Assembly: GCA_020744425.1 (NCBI GenBank)
Contig: JAGMUV010000017.1
Location: 1,054,001 to 1,118,000, forward strand
Origin: Dactylonectria macrodidyma
Taxonomy: Eukaryota > Ascomycota > Sordariomycetes > Hypocreales > Nectriaceae
Reading direction: 5' to 3'
Length of the DNA: 64,000 nucleotides
Shown here: positions 1-9,836 of the stretch, piece by piece
Position numbering within the stretch: the stretch's first letter is position 1
Layout of the letters: every line of letters begins with the position of its first letter
Program-made: the position numbers and the translations under genes
The notes under the pieces: model-generated
The model's input: only the letters and a program-made list of their open reading frames with translations
What the model was told of the DNA's origin: nothing
Databases searched by the model: none

Positions 1-277
1 GCCGAGAAGGATACCCCAGGGCGTTTCATGCATTCGACCCACGGCAACTATCTAGCTAAACTGATCCACCCTCCGAATTCACTGCTTTTGCCAATACCAG
101 TAGAGTCTGGCAGTTGACCATTGCCTCAATTGTTTGGGGTTTGTTTATGTTGCAGAAACTGAGTGTCCTTGCTGCACATTCTCGCAAACCAGGGGGCTTG
201 AGCTTAGCTAATTGAATGGTCAATAGGATCTCCCTGATTAAGTTAGATCATCGTAGGCTTGAAGCAGTTGACCCTAC

Positions 278-1224
278 TTACCGATCAACTATACGGCCCC
301 TATCTACAGGGGTCGATTGGGCAGCCTGGTTTAGCCATAGCCCCATGGCGGGAATAGAATCCTCCGGGACACGCTTGCTGCGGATTTTTGAGAGGACCAT
401 GCTCATTGCAACTTGGCTGGCCAAGAGACTTTGAGTTCTTAGGTTAAACCTTGGGCTCTGAGATTCGATTTGTTCCTTGTAGCTATGGTGTAAGTCGTCT
501 AGCCTTGATGGCTCACATGTGGAAATTTGGTGGATATGCTTGACATAAACCAGCGCCAGTTCAGCAAACCGGCTTCCAAAATTCTGACAAAGAAATGCGC
601 TGCCGGGCAGCCTCACCCAATGTAACAGGTTTGACATAAGTGACACGCTGGAGGCACTCGGACATTCGCTAAACAGTAAGCTAATGATTGCTTTTCTTGA
701 GGGATTACCTACCTGGTTAAGTAGAAGAGACTGAGAGCTGCTAGAGAGACCTCTGTATCCCAAGCACGTAAGTTGTATTTTGCCATCTGTTGCAGCGCGT
801 GGTATGCATAACCGTAATACAACAGATGTGTTCCATGGTACTGACACAGAAGACAAACCAGGACATGGGCTCGGAATTCCATGACGCCGATCGATGGTTG
901 TGTAAAAAGACGCGCCTGAAACTCAGCAAACCAGATTGCTTTCATATGCTTTCCACTCTCTATTGACGGCGATGGGCTCCTGACCGTCTTCCCTAAGGCG
1001 AGGATGAGACGGACTACAACGTAGTCATCATCCGGCATAGGGGAGTGGGCATGGCTTCTGTAGCTGTCGAGAAGCGGCTCGATCTCGCTGGGGAGTATGA
1101 TTGGAAAGATAGGGAGGAGCGCCTCTTTGAAAGACTGGGCGTATTGCAGGATGTCATCAGGCTCGGGGGGAGTTGGCGTGGGAGTCGTACGAACGGCGAA
1201 AGTCTGTTGCCCACTCATTGTCAC
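278..1224 (-). CDS. fungal transcription-factor-domain protein lacking a zinc cluster
   Basis: Two exons (1224-713 and 599-278) join across a 113-nt intron with a GTAGGT donor and a GGCAG acceptor, giving about 277 aa. This acceptor keeps the frame; a second AG 16 nt further on does not. The middle of the protein (FPIILPSEIEPLLDSY, then a long helical stretch with LVCLLCQYHGTHLLYYGYAY) resembles the fungal-specific transcription factor domain that normally follows a Zn2Cys6 cluster. No cysteine cluster or other DNA-binding motif is visible, and the C-terminus is short. It may be a truncated regulator or a regulator without its own DNA-binding domain. The family call is inferred from pattern, not from a database search. 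Confidence 0.6.
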
Positions 1225-2368
1225 TTTGGGAGCGTGAATGAAGAATAAAGCACAAAGACTGAGCTGGGACAGTACAGGAATATATATTTCATGGTCATCT
1301 TACCCCGGCCATCTCGTTCTCAAGATTACGTCCTGTAGGATGCGGCACCAAGATGGTGGGTAGCCACAGCTGATGCACCGTTTCCGTTTTCGGTCAAGTA
1401 AATCACTGGGATTTAATGCTTGGGGTCTGCCGTCGCGTCGAGAAGCATGTCCTCATATCCTTGAGTCAGGCACGTCTTGCCTTCTAGCTGTGATGGAGAA
1501 TCAAGCTCTCCTAGATCGAGCCACGCCCGTCGCTGAATTGATCATCGCCAAGGATTCAGTAGACAAGTGTCAGCTATTCAGGTGCCAGACCTCTACCTGG
1601 GACTCACACAGGGGACTGAGACATTGGTCACAATCTCCTTCTGTGAGGGTGGGGTGTTCTTTGTGTAATTCTATGTACTTTAGAATATGTAAGTATTCTA
1701 ACACCCCAGCTTTGCAAGAGACTTGCCGAGAAAACAACGCTAAACTGAGCAGTGATTCGCACGCCCCCCTCGCCGCCAGCATTGGCAGGGGCTGCCTTGC
1801 CTTGAGGTGATGCCCTATCCAGGCGGGGTGTGCGGTGCAGCTTGTGCTTAGACTGAACCAGGGGCCCTGTCTTGCGTGCTCTTTTCGACTCTGTACTCCG
1901 TCTGCGGGACAATCGAGGCTGCACCACTCCGTCCCTCTTCCCAATCCTCTTGGTCGCTCAGGAAACCTCATTTACGTAGAAGAAATGGTTCTGAGGCCGC
2001 TTCGAACTATGAGATCCCTCGAGGAACTTTGGAAATTTTGACGGCGTCTCGTCGTATGTAAAGAGGGTGTGCCGGATGCCTTGCCAAGTCATAGTCATGA
2101 CTTCCCGGAGGCGCCTTCTTTTATTAGCTGGACCTTTCACTCCCGGGCGCGCCTTCGTCCATGGAACAGAGGGTGGAGCGGCGGATGAAATTGGCCTGAG
2201 GCAACCACCCTTACCTGACACTGGAAATAGCAACAAGGATTTGACTTTGCGGTATGGAAATAGGCAAGCTCGAATGCAAACACATTCACCATATGGGGTT
2301 GTCACGTGCAATGTTCGGCTCGGAAATTGAATATTGCGATATTCTGAGCATCGAAGCGGGGTTCGACA
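1225..2368. other. intergenic, nothing recognised
   Basis: Short open frames occur on both strands, but none has a plausible start context, introns that join it to a longer frame, or a recognisable motif. I see no RNA gene here. Confidence 0.5.
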
Positions 2369-3208
2369 ATGTCTCGTCACAACCCCTCCGAATTTTCGTC
2401 AGGCGACGAAGAAATGCCCGGCGAATACACTAGCTCGATGGCAACTTCAGCAGCGCATGACGACCAGTACTCGATATCGACGAACGGATTCATCTGGTCA
2501 AAAGATGCTGCTTTGGGCCAGCGCGTGTCGACGATGAGAGAGGCGAATGTACCTTTAGGATCAATCGGCGGGTTCAAATTCTTCAAACAAAACGTTGTTG
2601 ACGACTCAGTTTGTGAAAACCATTCCCCATATCCCCGATACGCAATCTGACTGCTCTCAGACTATTATGGAAGCAACGAGATCTTACTTGCGGAGTGAAT
2701 TGCTCTGCTTAGGACTCTCTAGGACACTAGGACCTGTCCCCGGAGCTTATTCATTCCGACGCAGCAACCCACATCTTCCCGTCGAATCTGTTATGGTCCA
2801 CCTGTTAGAGAAAGATACGACGATAGCCATCTGGGATGGTTCACACCAGGTGGGAGTGCCTTTCTTCGAAGGGGAAATCGGACTCTGGCAAACTCTTCCT
2901 CACTATCTTGTAGGCGCTGGTTCACAACGCCTTGTAGAGACATTCAAGGATGGTGGTTAGTAAGTAACACACTCCGATTACAGGTAACGCCATCTTACAA
3001 TAGACCTAGTTGTATTCGTGACTCGCGTGTTTTCATGGAGGTCTTAGACGGCCACGCTCTTGCCTTCGCTATAGGGAACCAGAGCGCGCTTCTAAAGTGG
3101 AAACCATTGAAGCTAAATGGGTTGCTCAAACCAACGATTGAAGCGATACGAACCCCAAAATTTGAGATCAACGCCACATACGAAGAGAACCAGGGAAAAG
3201 AATGTTAA
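2369..3208 (+). CDS. three-exon protein of unknown function, 245 aa
   Basis: Exons 2369-2608, 2661-2959 and 3010-3208 join in frame. Intron 1 (52 nt) has a GTTTGT donor, a CTGAC branch site and a CTCAG acceptor. Intron 2 (50 nt) has a GTAAGT donor and a CTAG acceptor; the nearer CAG acceptor would create a stop codon. The N-terminus is Ser/Glu-rich and the rest looks globular (motifs GVPFFEGEIGLWQTLPHY and VFMEVLDGHALAFAIG). No family is recognised and there is no signal peptide or membrane segment. Its stop codon overlaps the stop of the convergent gene on the other strand, so the two 3' UTRs must be antisense to each other. Confidence 0.6.
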
Positions 3209-4092
3209 TTACTAGCATCTTCAAAGATTGGTGGATACTCGGGGAGCTCTGCTGTGACAGCCATATTCAGATGCGAAATAACCGGGTAGATAGGCGGTAT
3301 AGCAGCGTCCTCAAATATCGGTGGATACTCGGGGAGCTCTGCTGTGGCAGTCATATTCGGATGCGAAATAACCGGGTAGATAGGCGGTATAGCAGCGTCC
3401 TCAAATATCTGTGGATACTCGGGGAGCTCTGCTGTGACAGTCATATTCGGATGTGAAATAACCGGGTAGATAGGCGGTATAGCAGCGTCCTCAAATATCT
3501 GTGGATACTCGGGGAGCTCTGCTGTGACAGTCATATTCGGATGCGAAATAACCGGGTAGATAGGTGGTATAGCAGCGTCCTCAAATATCTGTGGATACTC
3601 GGGAAGCTCCGTTGTGAAAGCCATGTTTGGGTGCGAAGCAATCGGGCAGAGAGGCGGTAGAATGTTGTCCATTAAGACATTTGCGGATTCTGTTTGCATC
3701 CGCGGTGATTCAATACCGTTCTTCCCGTCTTTCCAATCCGCCCGAAGCAAATCAAACTGAATTGACTGGATCCCTAATGAATGACTTGTGTTCTGTTGTA
3801 GCAGTGCTTCCGTTCCCGTCGTGGGGTCCGCTTCGATGCTTTGAGTCAGGTCTACTTTCAACCTTCTGGGACCGCTTGGATTTTCATTTCGATGCAGCGA
3901 TTTAGATTTCCTTTTCCTTCCTTGTGTCGTTGAGACACCGGAAAGGATTTTGTTGAGGATCGCTTCAGGCTGACGTAGCAAATGTTCTCGACGATCTGAT
4001 CTGTAAGTTTCCCTCCAGTCGCTTGTTGAATCCCGGCCACTCCGTTTGACTTCTTGTCTCTCACCACAGTCATGGCTAAGGGCTGCGGTCAA
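3205..4092 (-). CDS. protein with five 30-residue tandem repeats, unknown function
   Basis: A single open frame encodes 295 aa. The N-terminal 150 residues are basic and polar (RKRKSKSLHRNE region). The C-terminal half is a tandem array of a 30-residue unit of the form ELPEYPQIFEDAAIPPIYPV plus ISHPNM, repeated almost five times. The repeats are Pro/Ile/Tyr-rich with one acidic patch and are probably disordered or extended. No family is recognised. An upstream exon is possible because the start context is not distinctive. The last codons overlap the end of the convergent gene. Confidence 0.55.
   Translation of the reverse strand: MTAALSHDCGERQEVKRSGRDSTSDWRETYRSDRREHLLRQPEAILNKILSGVSTTQGRKRKSKSLHRNENPSGPRRLKVDLTQSIEADPTTGTEALLQQNTSHSLGIQSIQFDLLRADWKDGKNGIESPRMQTESANVLMDNILPPLCPIASHPNMAFTTELPEYPQIFEDAAIPPIYPVISHPNMTVTAELPEYPQIFEDAAIPPIYPVISHPNMTVTAELPEYPQIFEDAAIPPIYPVISHPNMTATAELPEYPPIFEDAAIPPIYPVISHLNMAVTAELPEYPPIFEDASN
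3231..3662. repeat. 90-bp tandem repeat array inside a coding region
   Basis: The block beginning GTGGATACTCGGGGAGCTCT starts at 3231, 3321, 3411, 3501 and 3591, an exact 90-bp period. Copies differ at only a few positions, and the last copy is partly diverged. The period is a multiple of three, so the frame of the minus-strand gene is kept. Confidence 0.95.
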
Positions 4093-4192
4093 TTTCGGAG
4101 ATATCTCTCCGCAGAATGCGCATATTTGAAGACAAATGGTATCTGTGATTCCTGTCAGCTGTGGATTCTAGTGTTGTTCATGATAGGGCGCT

Positions 4193-4965
4193 TTAAATAC
4201 GTGACTTGAGGTGTTGGAGCATCTGCTTATGTGTTCTCAACACATGCTGCTTCGTGCGGCATTTCCGGTATGGGCACAGGACCGAGGCCTTGTTTTCAAC
4301 CATATCGTTTGTGTGACTACATTTAGTAGCATTGGCGGCATTGTCCTCCTCGTTCTCAGATTCGTCATCTTCGGCGTTGCCACAGTAGTCGTCCATACAG
4401 CCCGTGTCATCTTCGCTGTTGGTGAAATGATTGACGCCGGTACCACCCCCAACACTGGATGAGTGCTGAAGACCTTGAAAGGGATCGTCTTGCGTGGAAT
4501 GTACTTGAACATCAGATAACCTTCTAACCAGACGTTGTTGTTCGAGCTGGAGGGGATGAGCACAGTGGGCAAAGAGATATGAGTTGAAATCTTTTTTTAA
4601 AGAAAATACTTGCCTTGTAGGTTGTGATGTGCAGATGCAAGGCTTCGTCGGAGTCGAAGGTTCTGAAACAAGTTTGACATGCTCTACGAGCATGTTGTAC
4701 CCGATCCTCTACATTGATCGCCTCACAAAGATGTAAGTTTCGTGGCAAATGTGCTTGAAGCTTGAGCAACTTGGTGAGCAGTCGTTGCTCTCTGAACTAT
4801 TAAACATTAGCAGAAACCTGCCAGGGCTTCCTTCTCTACACTAGCCTGGTACTCCGCAATGTGGCGACGTAACGTCTGGTTCGATTGAAATATCTTTGAA
4901 CATGTCTGGCATTCCTGAGCTAGGTCACTAGACGGACTTGGATCAACAAAAACAAACGTAGTCAT
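4193..4965 (-). CDS. C2H2-finger-like protein with duplicated exon architecture
   Basis: Three exons (4965-4840, 4796-4614, 4546-4193) give 220 aa. Exon 1 ends with a CQTC...H...Y segment and exon 2 with a closely related CQTC...HLHITTY segment. Each is followed across the intron by a similar helix (FREQRLLTKLLKLQ and LEQQRLVRRLSDVQ), which suggests an exon duplication. These resemble C2H2 fingers with the last His replaced by Tyr. A third Cys/His cluster (CPYRKCRTKQHVLRTH) lies at the C-terminus after an acidic region. Intron 1 is GTAGAG...TAG, 43 nt. Intron 2 is best explained as AG|GCAAGT...CCAG, a GC-AG intron, since the GT option breaks the frame. Possibly a nuclear protein; exact role unknown. 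Confidence 0.6.
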
Positions 4966-5086
4966 CGGTGCAGCTCGAAGGCTTGATGTGAGTGTTGACG
5001 AAAGGCACCATTGGGCATGAAGTGAGCGGGGTTGGTAGTGATGGGGCTTGGCTGGATCTTGATTGGCTAGAAAGAATCGGATATGA

Positions 5087-5093
5087 TATAAAA
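5087..5093 (+). promoter_or_regulatory. TATA box of the 28-aa open frame
   Basis: TATAAAA lies 88 bp upstream of the start codon at 5181, a normal distance for a fungal core promoter. Confidence 0.4.
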
Positions 5094-5180
5094 TCCCCAG
5101 ACGCCGCACTGTGCCACCCCAATATCGATCACTTCGTATTCTCACAATCTAGTCAGCTTTCGCAAACCGAACGATTCATC

Positions 5181-5267
5181 ATGCCTACCTGCATCGAGTG
5201 CAATGATACCGGCATGGTCGGTTCATCTAAATGCACCAGCTGCGGTGGTGACAGCACATCCAAATAG
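5181..5267 (+). CDS. 28-residue CxxC microprotein candidate
   Basis: An ATG follows a TATA box by 88 bp and encodes 28 residues with two CxxC knuckles: CIEC near residue 4 and CTSC near residue 18, the second followed by GG. The spacing resembles half of a DnaJ-type zinc ribbon, so the peptide could bind one zinc ion. No intron is seen. It may be a real small protein or a chance frame; the paired CxxC motifs and the TATA box are the only support. Confidence 0.4.
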   Translation: MPTCIECNDTGMVGSSKCTSCGGDSTSK

Positions 5268-5650
5268 AGACACATGTACTTCTCTAGTCAATATCTTGAT
5301 GATGGGACACGGGTAAGAACCTATCATCGCCTTTTATACGCACCCTACTCATCGTATGTTCAGCATAAGGATCGATGGCTCACGTTCAAGGGGTTTCGCT
5401 GGAGCCTTGAATTCTGGAAGGAAGTTGGGGATGTTGTGGTTTAGTTTATGACTTTGAATTTACATCTTGCTCCTTGAATCTCTAGCTGTGAATCTCTAAC
5501 TGTGATTCTTCCTCCTTTGGTGTTTGTTACTACGAGATACAGTCCTTGCGTCATTTAGTTTACTAAGCTAGAGCCGATTCCGATCTTAGCCGAGAGTACC
5601 CGATTATGGCATGCGGGCGGCACTTATTGGTGGTGAATAAAAGCGGGTCT
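5268..5650. other. intergenic, nothing recognised
   Basis: No frame or motif is convincing between the microprotein and the MITE. Confidence 0.4.
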
Positions 5651-5658
5651 CTTACATA

Positions 5659-5844
5659 AGTTAAGTCGGGGCGGTCTTGGACCCCCTATGGCCTTGGAAC
5701 CCCGGTAAAACTGCATAAGAAATTTGTATATCTTTTTATACGCCTCCCCATGCTTAGTAAATCTGTCACTGTAGAAATCCTGGCAAGACCGGGGGGGGAG
5801 GGGGGTCCAAGAGCAAGGGAGGTCCAAGACCCCCCGACTTAACT
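5659..5844. mobile_element. 186-bp MITE with long terminal inverted repeats and TA flanks
   Basis: The left end begins AGTTAAGTCGGGGCGGTCTT and the right end is its near-perfect reverse complement, ending in GACTTAACT. The arms extend over about 26 bp (through GGACC). Both ends are flanked by TA (5657-5658 and 5845-5846), as expected of a Tc1/mariner-type target duplication. The interior has no coding capacity, so this is a non-autonomous element. Confidence 0.65.
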
Positions 5845-5877
5845 TACTTTGACCTAGAAAGAAGCGGGATGCAAAAT

Positions 5878-6200
5878 GTGCTTTCCGACCAAAAAGGGAA
5901 GTGTACTACATATTGTGATTTCGATACAAAAAGGAAGTGTATTGCATAACGCGCTCTCTGGCTAAAAAGGGAAGTGAACTGCATATCGTGATTTTGGTCT
6001 AAAAGGGAAATTACATAAGTAACGCGTTCTGTGGCCAAAAGGGGACGTGGACTGCATATCGTGATTTTGGTCCAAAAGGGAAAAGCGGACTGCATTTTGA
6101 GATCCATACTGAAAGGGACGCTGGCTGCATATCGAAGTCGCAACCTAAAAGGGGAAGGGAGCTGAATATTGCCATTGTAGCCAAAAGGGGAATCGGGCAA
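5878..6200. repeat. degenerate minisatellite, about 36-37-bp units
   Basis: A core of the form CCAAAAGGGAAGTG...ACTGCATATCGTGATTTTGG recurs about nine times with 35-38-bp spacing. Every second unit tends to carry an AACGCG variant in place of the ATCGTG block, suggesting a two-unit higher-order period. An open frame crosses it on the minus strand, but that is a by-product of the repeat. Confidence 0.75.
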
Positions 6201-7068
6201 TAGACAGTTAATAGAGAAGCTTTTCCCAGTAGCCATTGACAGGCCAATAGCATCACTCAAATGGACCAGAGGCCGGCCTTTTCAGAGAGGTTGCATAAGA
6301 GTTGCTGCCACGTTTTCAAGCATAAGTTCATGCGGCCTGTTTAATGACCTGGCTTGCGTGGAGGCTAGGTCATGGTGCTAACCATGCGTCAGTGGGTTCA
6401 TCGCGAAAGAGAAGCGATGAGCCTCACTAGACTTGGTTGTACCACCGTATTTCTGGTGGACAGAGTTGCGGGGTGAACGGCGAAGAACCAATCACGAGAG
6501 AGCGACATAGGTGTGATATGGGTGCAGCTTGTGTTGCCATTACTAAGGCTAGAGCTGATGAAGTCGCGGATTCGATACAGCGCAGCTTAGATATGAGTGA
6601 CAAAATTACTGATTGAGTGGTGAGAGTGAGTTACACCGTCCTTTTTGTTTATATCCCTTCATGCCTAGGTCAATCAATAAGCTCGTAAGGAACGAGTTGT
6701 CAGCGCACTGGTCTTGAGCAAGCCACATAGTTCGCGAGGCTTGGTGGTACCTGCATCACAGGGCAACAGACACAGTTGAAAGTCGTAGGGGTGGGCCATC
6801 AATAGTTGTTGCTTGCTACGCTGACGGTTGGTTGCCCCATACATATACATAGGTCCCAGAATTGGAGCATGCAGATGCAGCCCGTTTTGTAGACCAGCCC
6901 CTTAGAGGTGGTGGAGGGGAGGTGTGAGAGAGCATTTCAGCTGTATACTTAAAAGACTATGGGTACTCCATGCGATCCATCGTCTCTCAATTGCTCCCTC
7001 TGATGAATCGAGTTCGAACCCCCCCAGCTTCATACTAGGCTTCTGAACACCCCAGACATAAAAACAAG
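6200..7068. other. intergenic, nothing recognised
   Basis: No coding frame with splice or start support and no structured RNA is recognised. Confidence 0.4.
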
Positions 7069-7315
7069 ATGAATCCGAAAGAAGACTCGCAGCCAGATCG
7101 CGGCAAGGGCGACGAATCAGACCCAAGTAACAAATCCGGGCGGGACGACAAATCAGGCCAGGGTGACCGATCAGGCCAAGACGAAAAGAACAACTCGGGA
7201 GACGGTTCAGGTAAGTCATTCTGACAACGACCAGAAGTCAAGCTCTGATCAATGACCGAAAGATGCATTTGATAAATTAGACGGAGATGATTCTGTTATT
7301 AAATTCGACAAGTAG
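7069..7315 (+). CDS. small hydrophilic acidic protein, 64 aa, one intron
   Basis: Exon 1 (7069-7210) and exon 2 (7263-7315) join across a 52-nt intron with a perfect GTAAGT donor and an AAAG acceptor. The product is rich in Asp, Gly, Ser and Lys with imprecise GDxSG-type repeats (DKSGQGDRSGQD) and ends in IKFDK. It has no hydrophobic segment and is probably fully disordered, like small stress-related hydrophilins. That comparison rests on composition only. Confidence 0.45.
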
Positions 7316-7335
7316 CCTACGAATTGCGAGAGGTG

Positions 7336-8611
7336 TCAGTGAGATGGATGGTTGAAAGATAGCATCGAGACATATCCGATGTCTTTTCCCAGCTCAGGCA
7401 ATATGCATACTCCTTGATTCAACACATAGCCCAAGTGATTCTCCCATGGAACCCAATTCTGTCCGAGCATGTAACCTCCTAAAGATACTTTACGAGGCTC
7501 GTCGTTCTTTGTGGTGGGGATTATAGTTCGGAACGTGCCGTCTGGAGTCCTGATAGAACCGGATTTATGACAGACTGCTCGGGATTTCGTGAAGCCCTCC
7601 TCTCCTTTGACCAGCAGTTCCAAGTTTACCTTTTCAATTAGCGGGCGCCTGACGCCATGCAATAGCAAGACATACCATAAGAGGGATTGCCAATTTGACT
7701 ACATCCATATGTAAGGAAGACCACTGAAATCCGTAGAATTGGGCCTCGTTAGACATTCCAGATGGTACTGGGTCGTAACCCCGCTGTCGATTGCCGGCTT
7801 CCATGGCTTTTTTCTGCAGTTCGTCTGAAAGGTGAAATGTTGCGTAATGCTGGATGGTACGAAGTGGGGAAGTCACAGAGAAGTAATTTGGCTGAACTAG
7901 ATCCAACATTGAGACTTCCTTGTCTCCTTTCGAGCTCTGGATTGACTTCCAAAATTTGTCAAACTCACATTTCCCAAGTGTGTTTGTCTTGAGAGCCACG
8001 CAAATTTGCTCAAGAGGATACATAGGTCGGAGAAGCTTGACTAAGAACGGAATGTAAAGTGGCACTGAAGCTTCTATTTCATCCGGGGGCTTTGTGTCGC
8101 GAGGGAAAAAAGTTTCCAGCCGCTCGAAATCACGACGAGGCCAGCGCTGAAGCATCGAGATTGGAACGTCTAGCAGGAGCATCAGCAAAGAAATTGCTCA
8201 ATGTAGGCATAACTTACCAAGAAACACCAATAATTCGAATGCACGGTGTTTTAGATGCGGGTATAACCTATCGAGCGACTTGATCAACCGGAGGACTGCC
8301 GTCGTAGCTCTTTTTTGGGGGACGCTGGTTAGGCGGCCACCGAGCACACCTCGCGAAAATGCTGCCTTATCCTGCCCAAAGTGCAAATCCACGATGGAGG
8401 CTGCAAAGAGAACGACCTGCTGCCAAATCTCTAGTTCTGGATGACTATCGCAGCTTAGACCACGTGCATCGAAAACTGCTAGTTTGTTGACAATGTGTTC
8501 TGGATTATCTAAACCATGCAATTTTCTCTGGATCTGCCATTGTTGCTCATCTTGTGGTATTCTTTCTGGGAGGTTGACCGGCCACCTGGAAGGCGGGGTT
8601 TTGGTCGCCAT
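7336..8611 (-). CDS. three-exon protein of unknown function, 393 aa
   Basis: Exons 8611-8218, 8169-7676 and 7629-7336 join in frame. Intron 1 is 48 nt (GTAAGT...GCTAG) and intron 2 is 46 nt (GTATGT, branch GCTAAT, AAAAG acceptor). The N-terminus is Pro-rich, followed by a helical globular body (LEIWQQVVLFAASIVDLHFG and TTAVLRLIKSLDRLYPHLK) and a C-terminal part rich in Gly and aromatic residues. There is no signal peptide or clear catalytic motif. The regular gene structure supports a real gene, but I do not recognise the family. Confidence 0.65.
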
Positions 8612-8809
8612 TGATTTCTGCTTCTCTCTTAATATTGAGACAGAGGTGCGGTGAAAACAGGGTCGATCTTAGCGTAGCTCAGCTAATGGCGGAGGGGAAA
8701 TAGAAATGGCAGAACATTACGGCATTACTCTCCTCGTCCAGCGCTGGGCAAAGACGCGTCTCCTGTGATGCGTGAAGTCGTGATGGAGGAATCAATTTGC
8801 CGCATCAAC

Positions 8810-8906
8810 CTATTCCAAAAGAAGTTGTACGTGGTGGGGCGGCTGAGGACACCGTGCTGAATGGCCCTATTCCAAAAGGAGTTGTACGTGGTGGGGTGGC
8901 TGGAGA
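8810..8906. repeat. 39-bp direct repeat, two copies 58 bp apart
   Basis: The block CTATTCCAAAAGAAGTTGTA plus CGTGGTGGGGCGGCTG occurs at 8810-8848 and again at 8868-8906 with three mismatches. It lies upstream of the unknown minus-strand gene and has no coding function that I can see. Confidence 0.8.
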
Positions 8907-9124
8907 CTATTGAGTCTGACAAGGATCGAGATTGATAGGCAGGCCAGGAGGGTGGGTGACAGAGGGGCGTGAGCTTTGTAACCCCCGTGGATGCATGACT
9001 CTCTCATCGGTCCACTGTCGGAGACCTCTCGCGTCCCTGCTTCACATCCATTCCCTCTATTTATATCGCCTGCAGCCCAGATCAGGATGCCTCGCTGGTT
9101 CGCAAGTTAGTCGCCTTGTCAACC

Positions 9125-9190
9125 ATGGCTCGAGGAGCCTACGACACAACTGGAGTTCCAAAGCCACCGCCGAGACCTAAACCCCAATAA
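9125..9190 (+). promoter_or_regulatory. upstream open reading frame, 21 codons
   Basis: An ATG-initiated frame rich in Pro and Lys (GVPKPPPRPKPQ) ends in TAA only 2 nt before the ATG of the membrane-protein gene. Such close stop-start spacing could let terminating ribosomes reinitiate or could repress the main frame. This is an inference from position. Confidence 0.4.
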
Positions 9191-9192
9191 AC

Positions 9193-9836
9193 ATGCCTTG
9201 GATTACTATCATTGTGGTGTGTAGCTGCTCCATTGCAGTTGGGCTCATCATCCTGGGCTATTTCATCTGGCGTCGACGCCTTTTCGCGGGGCGGAATCTC
9301 ACAGATGAAGAACAAGGTAGGCAAAACCTGTGTTACAATAGACCAAAGCTAACCGCACTATGGTAGGGGACACATCCTCGGAGATGGGTATTCTCCCGGC
9401 TGCGAATAACTTGTCAGGGGAGAATTCCGACGCAGCAAACACTGAGCCCGCTATCCCCTTACACGTCGGATTGACCATTAATAAAGATGAAAGCCCCTTT
9501 ATTATGACGATTGTTGGTTGTCCAGTTGAAGTGAAGGGTTGGCTGGAAACCAATAAAGCTAACCCAAATCCCCACCTGCTCTTCAACCATGTCAACCAGG
9601 CCAACCAGGTCAACGAGTCTGACATTGATGGTTACATCGTGCTCCCAAGTGCAGATGTGAAAGAAGTCGAAGCGCTGAAAGCATCACCGAAGCTCAAGCT
9701 CGTACTTTGGGGGGTTTCCGAAGGGTGGACGGGGCATTTCACGGATGATTGGGAAAATAATAGGGAGAAAGGGTTCGAAAGGATGCGCCGGCGACGGGAA
9801 AACAATAGAGCAAACCTAAATGGCTTTCGTCCGTAG
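9193..9836 (+). CDS. single-pass membrane protein, 197 aa, unknown function
   Basis: Exon 1 (9193-9316) and exon 2 (9367-9836) join across a 50-nt intron (GTAGGC donor, GCTAAC branch site, GGTAG acceptor). A strongly hydrophobic segment (about residues 4-26) is followed at once by WRRR, which predicts an N-out/C-in anchor with a soluble cytoplasmic tail. The tail is hydrophilic, with an Asn-rich turn (NHVNQANQVNESD) and a basic Arg-rich C-terminus (RMRRRRENNR). No domain is recognised. A 21-codon upstream frame ends just before the start. Confidence 0.6.

Noticed and set aside
1570..1971. 133-aa minus-strand frame and its plus-strand counterpart at 1373
   Set aside because: No start context, no introns that extend it and no recognisable composition.
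5844..6260. 138-aa open frame on the minus strand
   Set aside because: It is a by-product of the 36-37-bp minisatellite; the peptide repeats follow the DNA repeat and there is no gene context.
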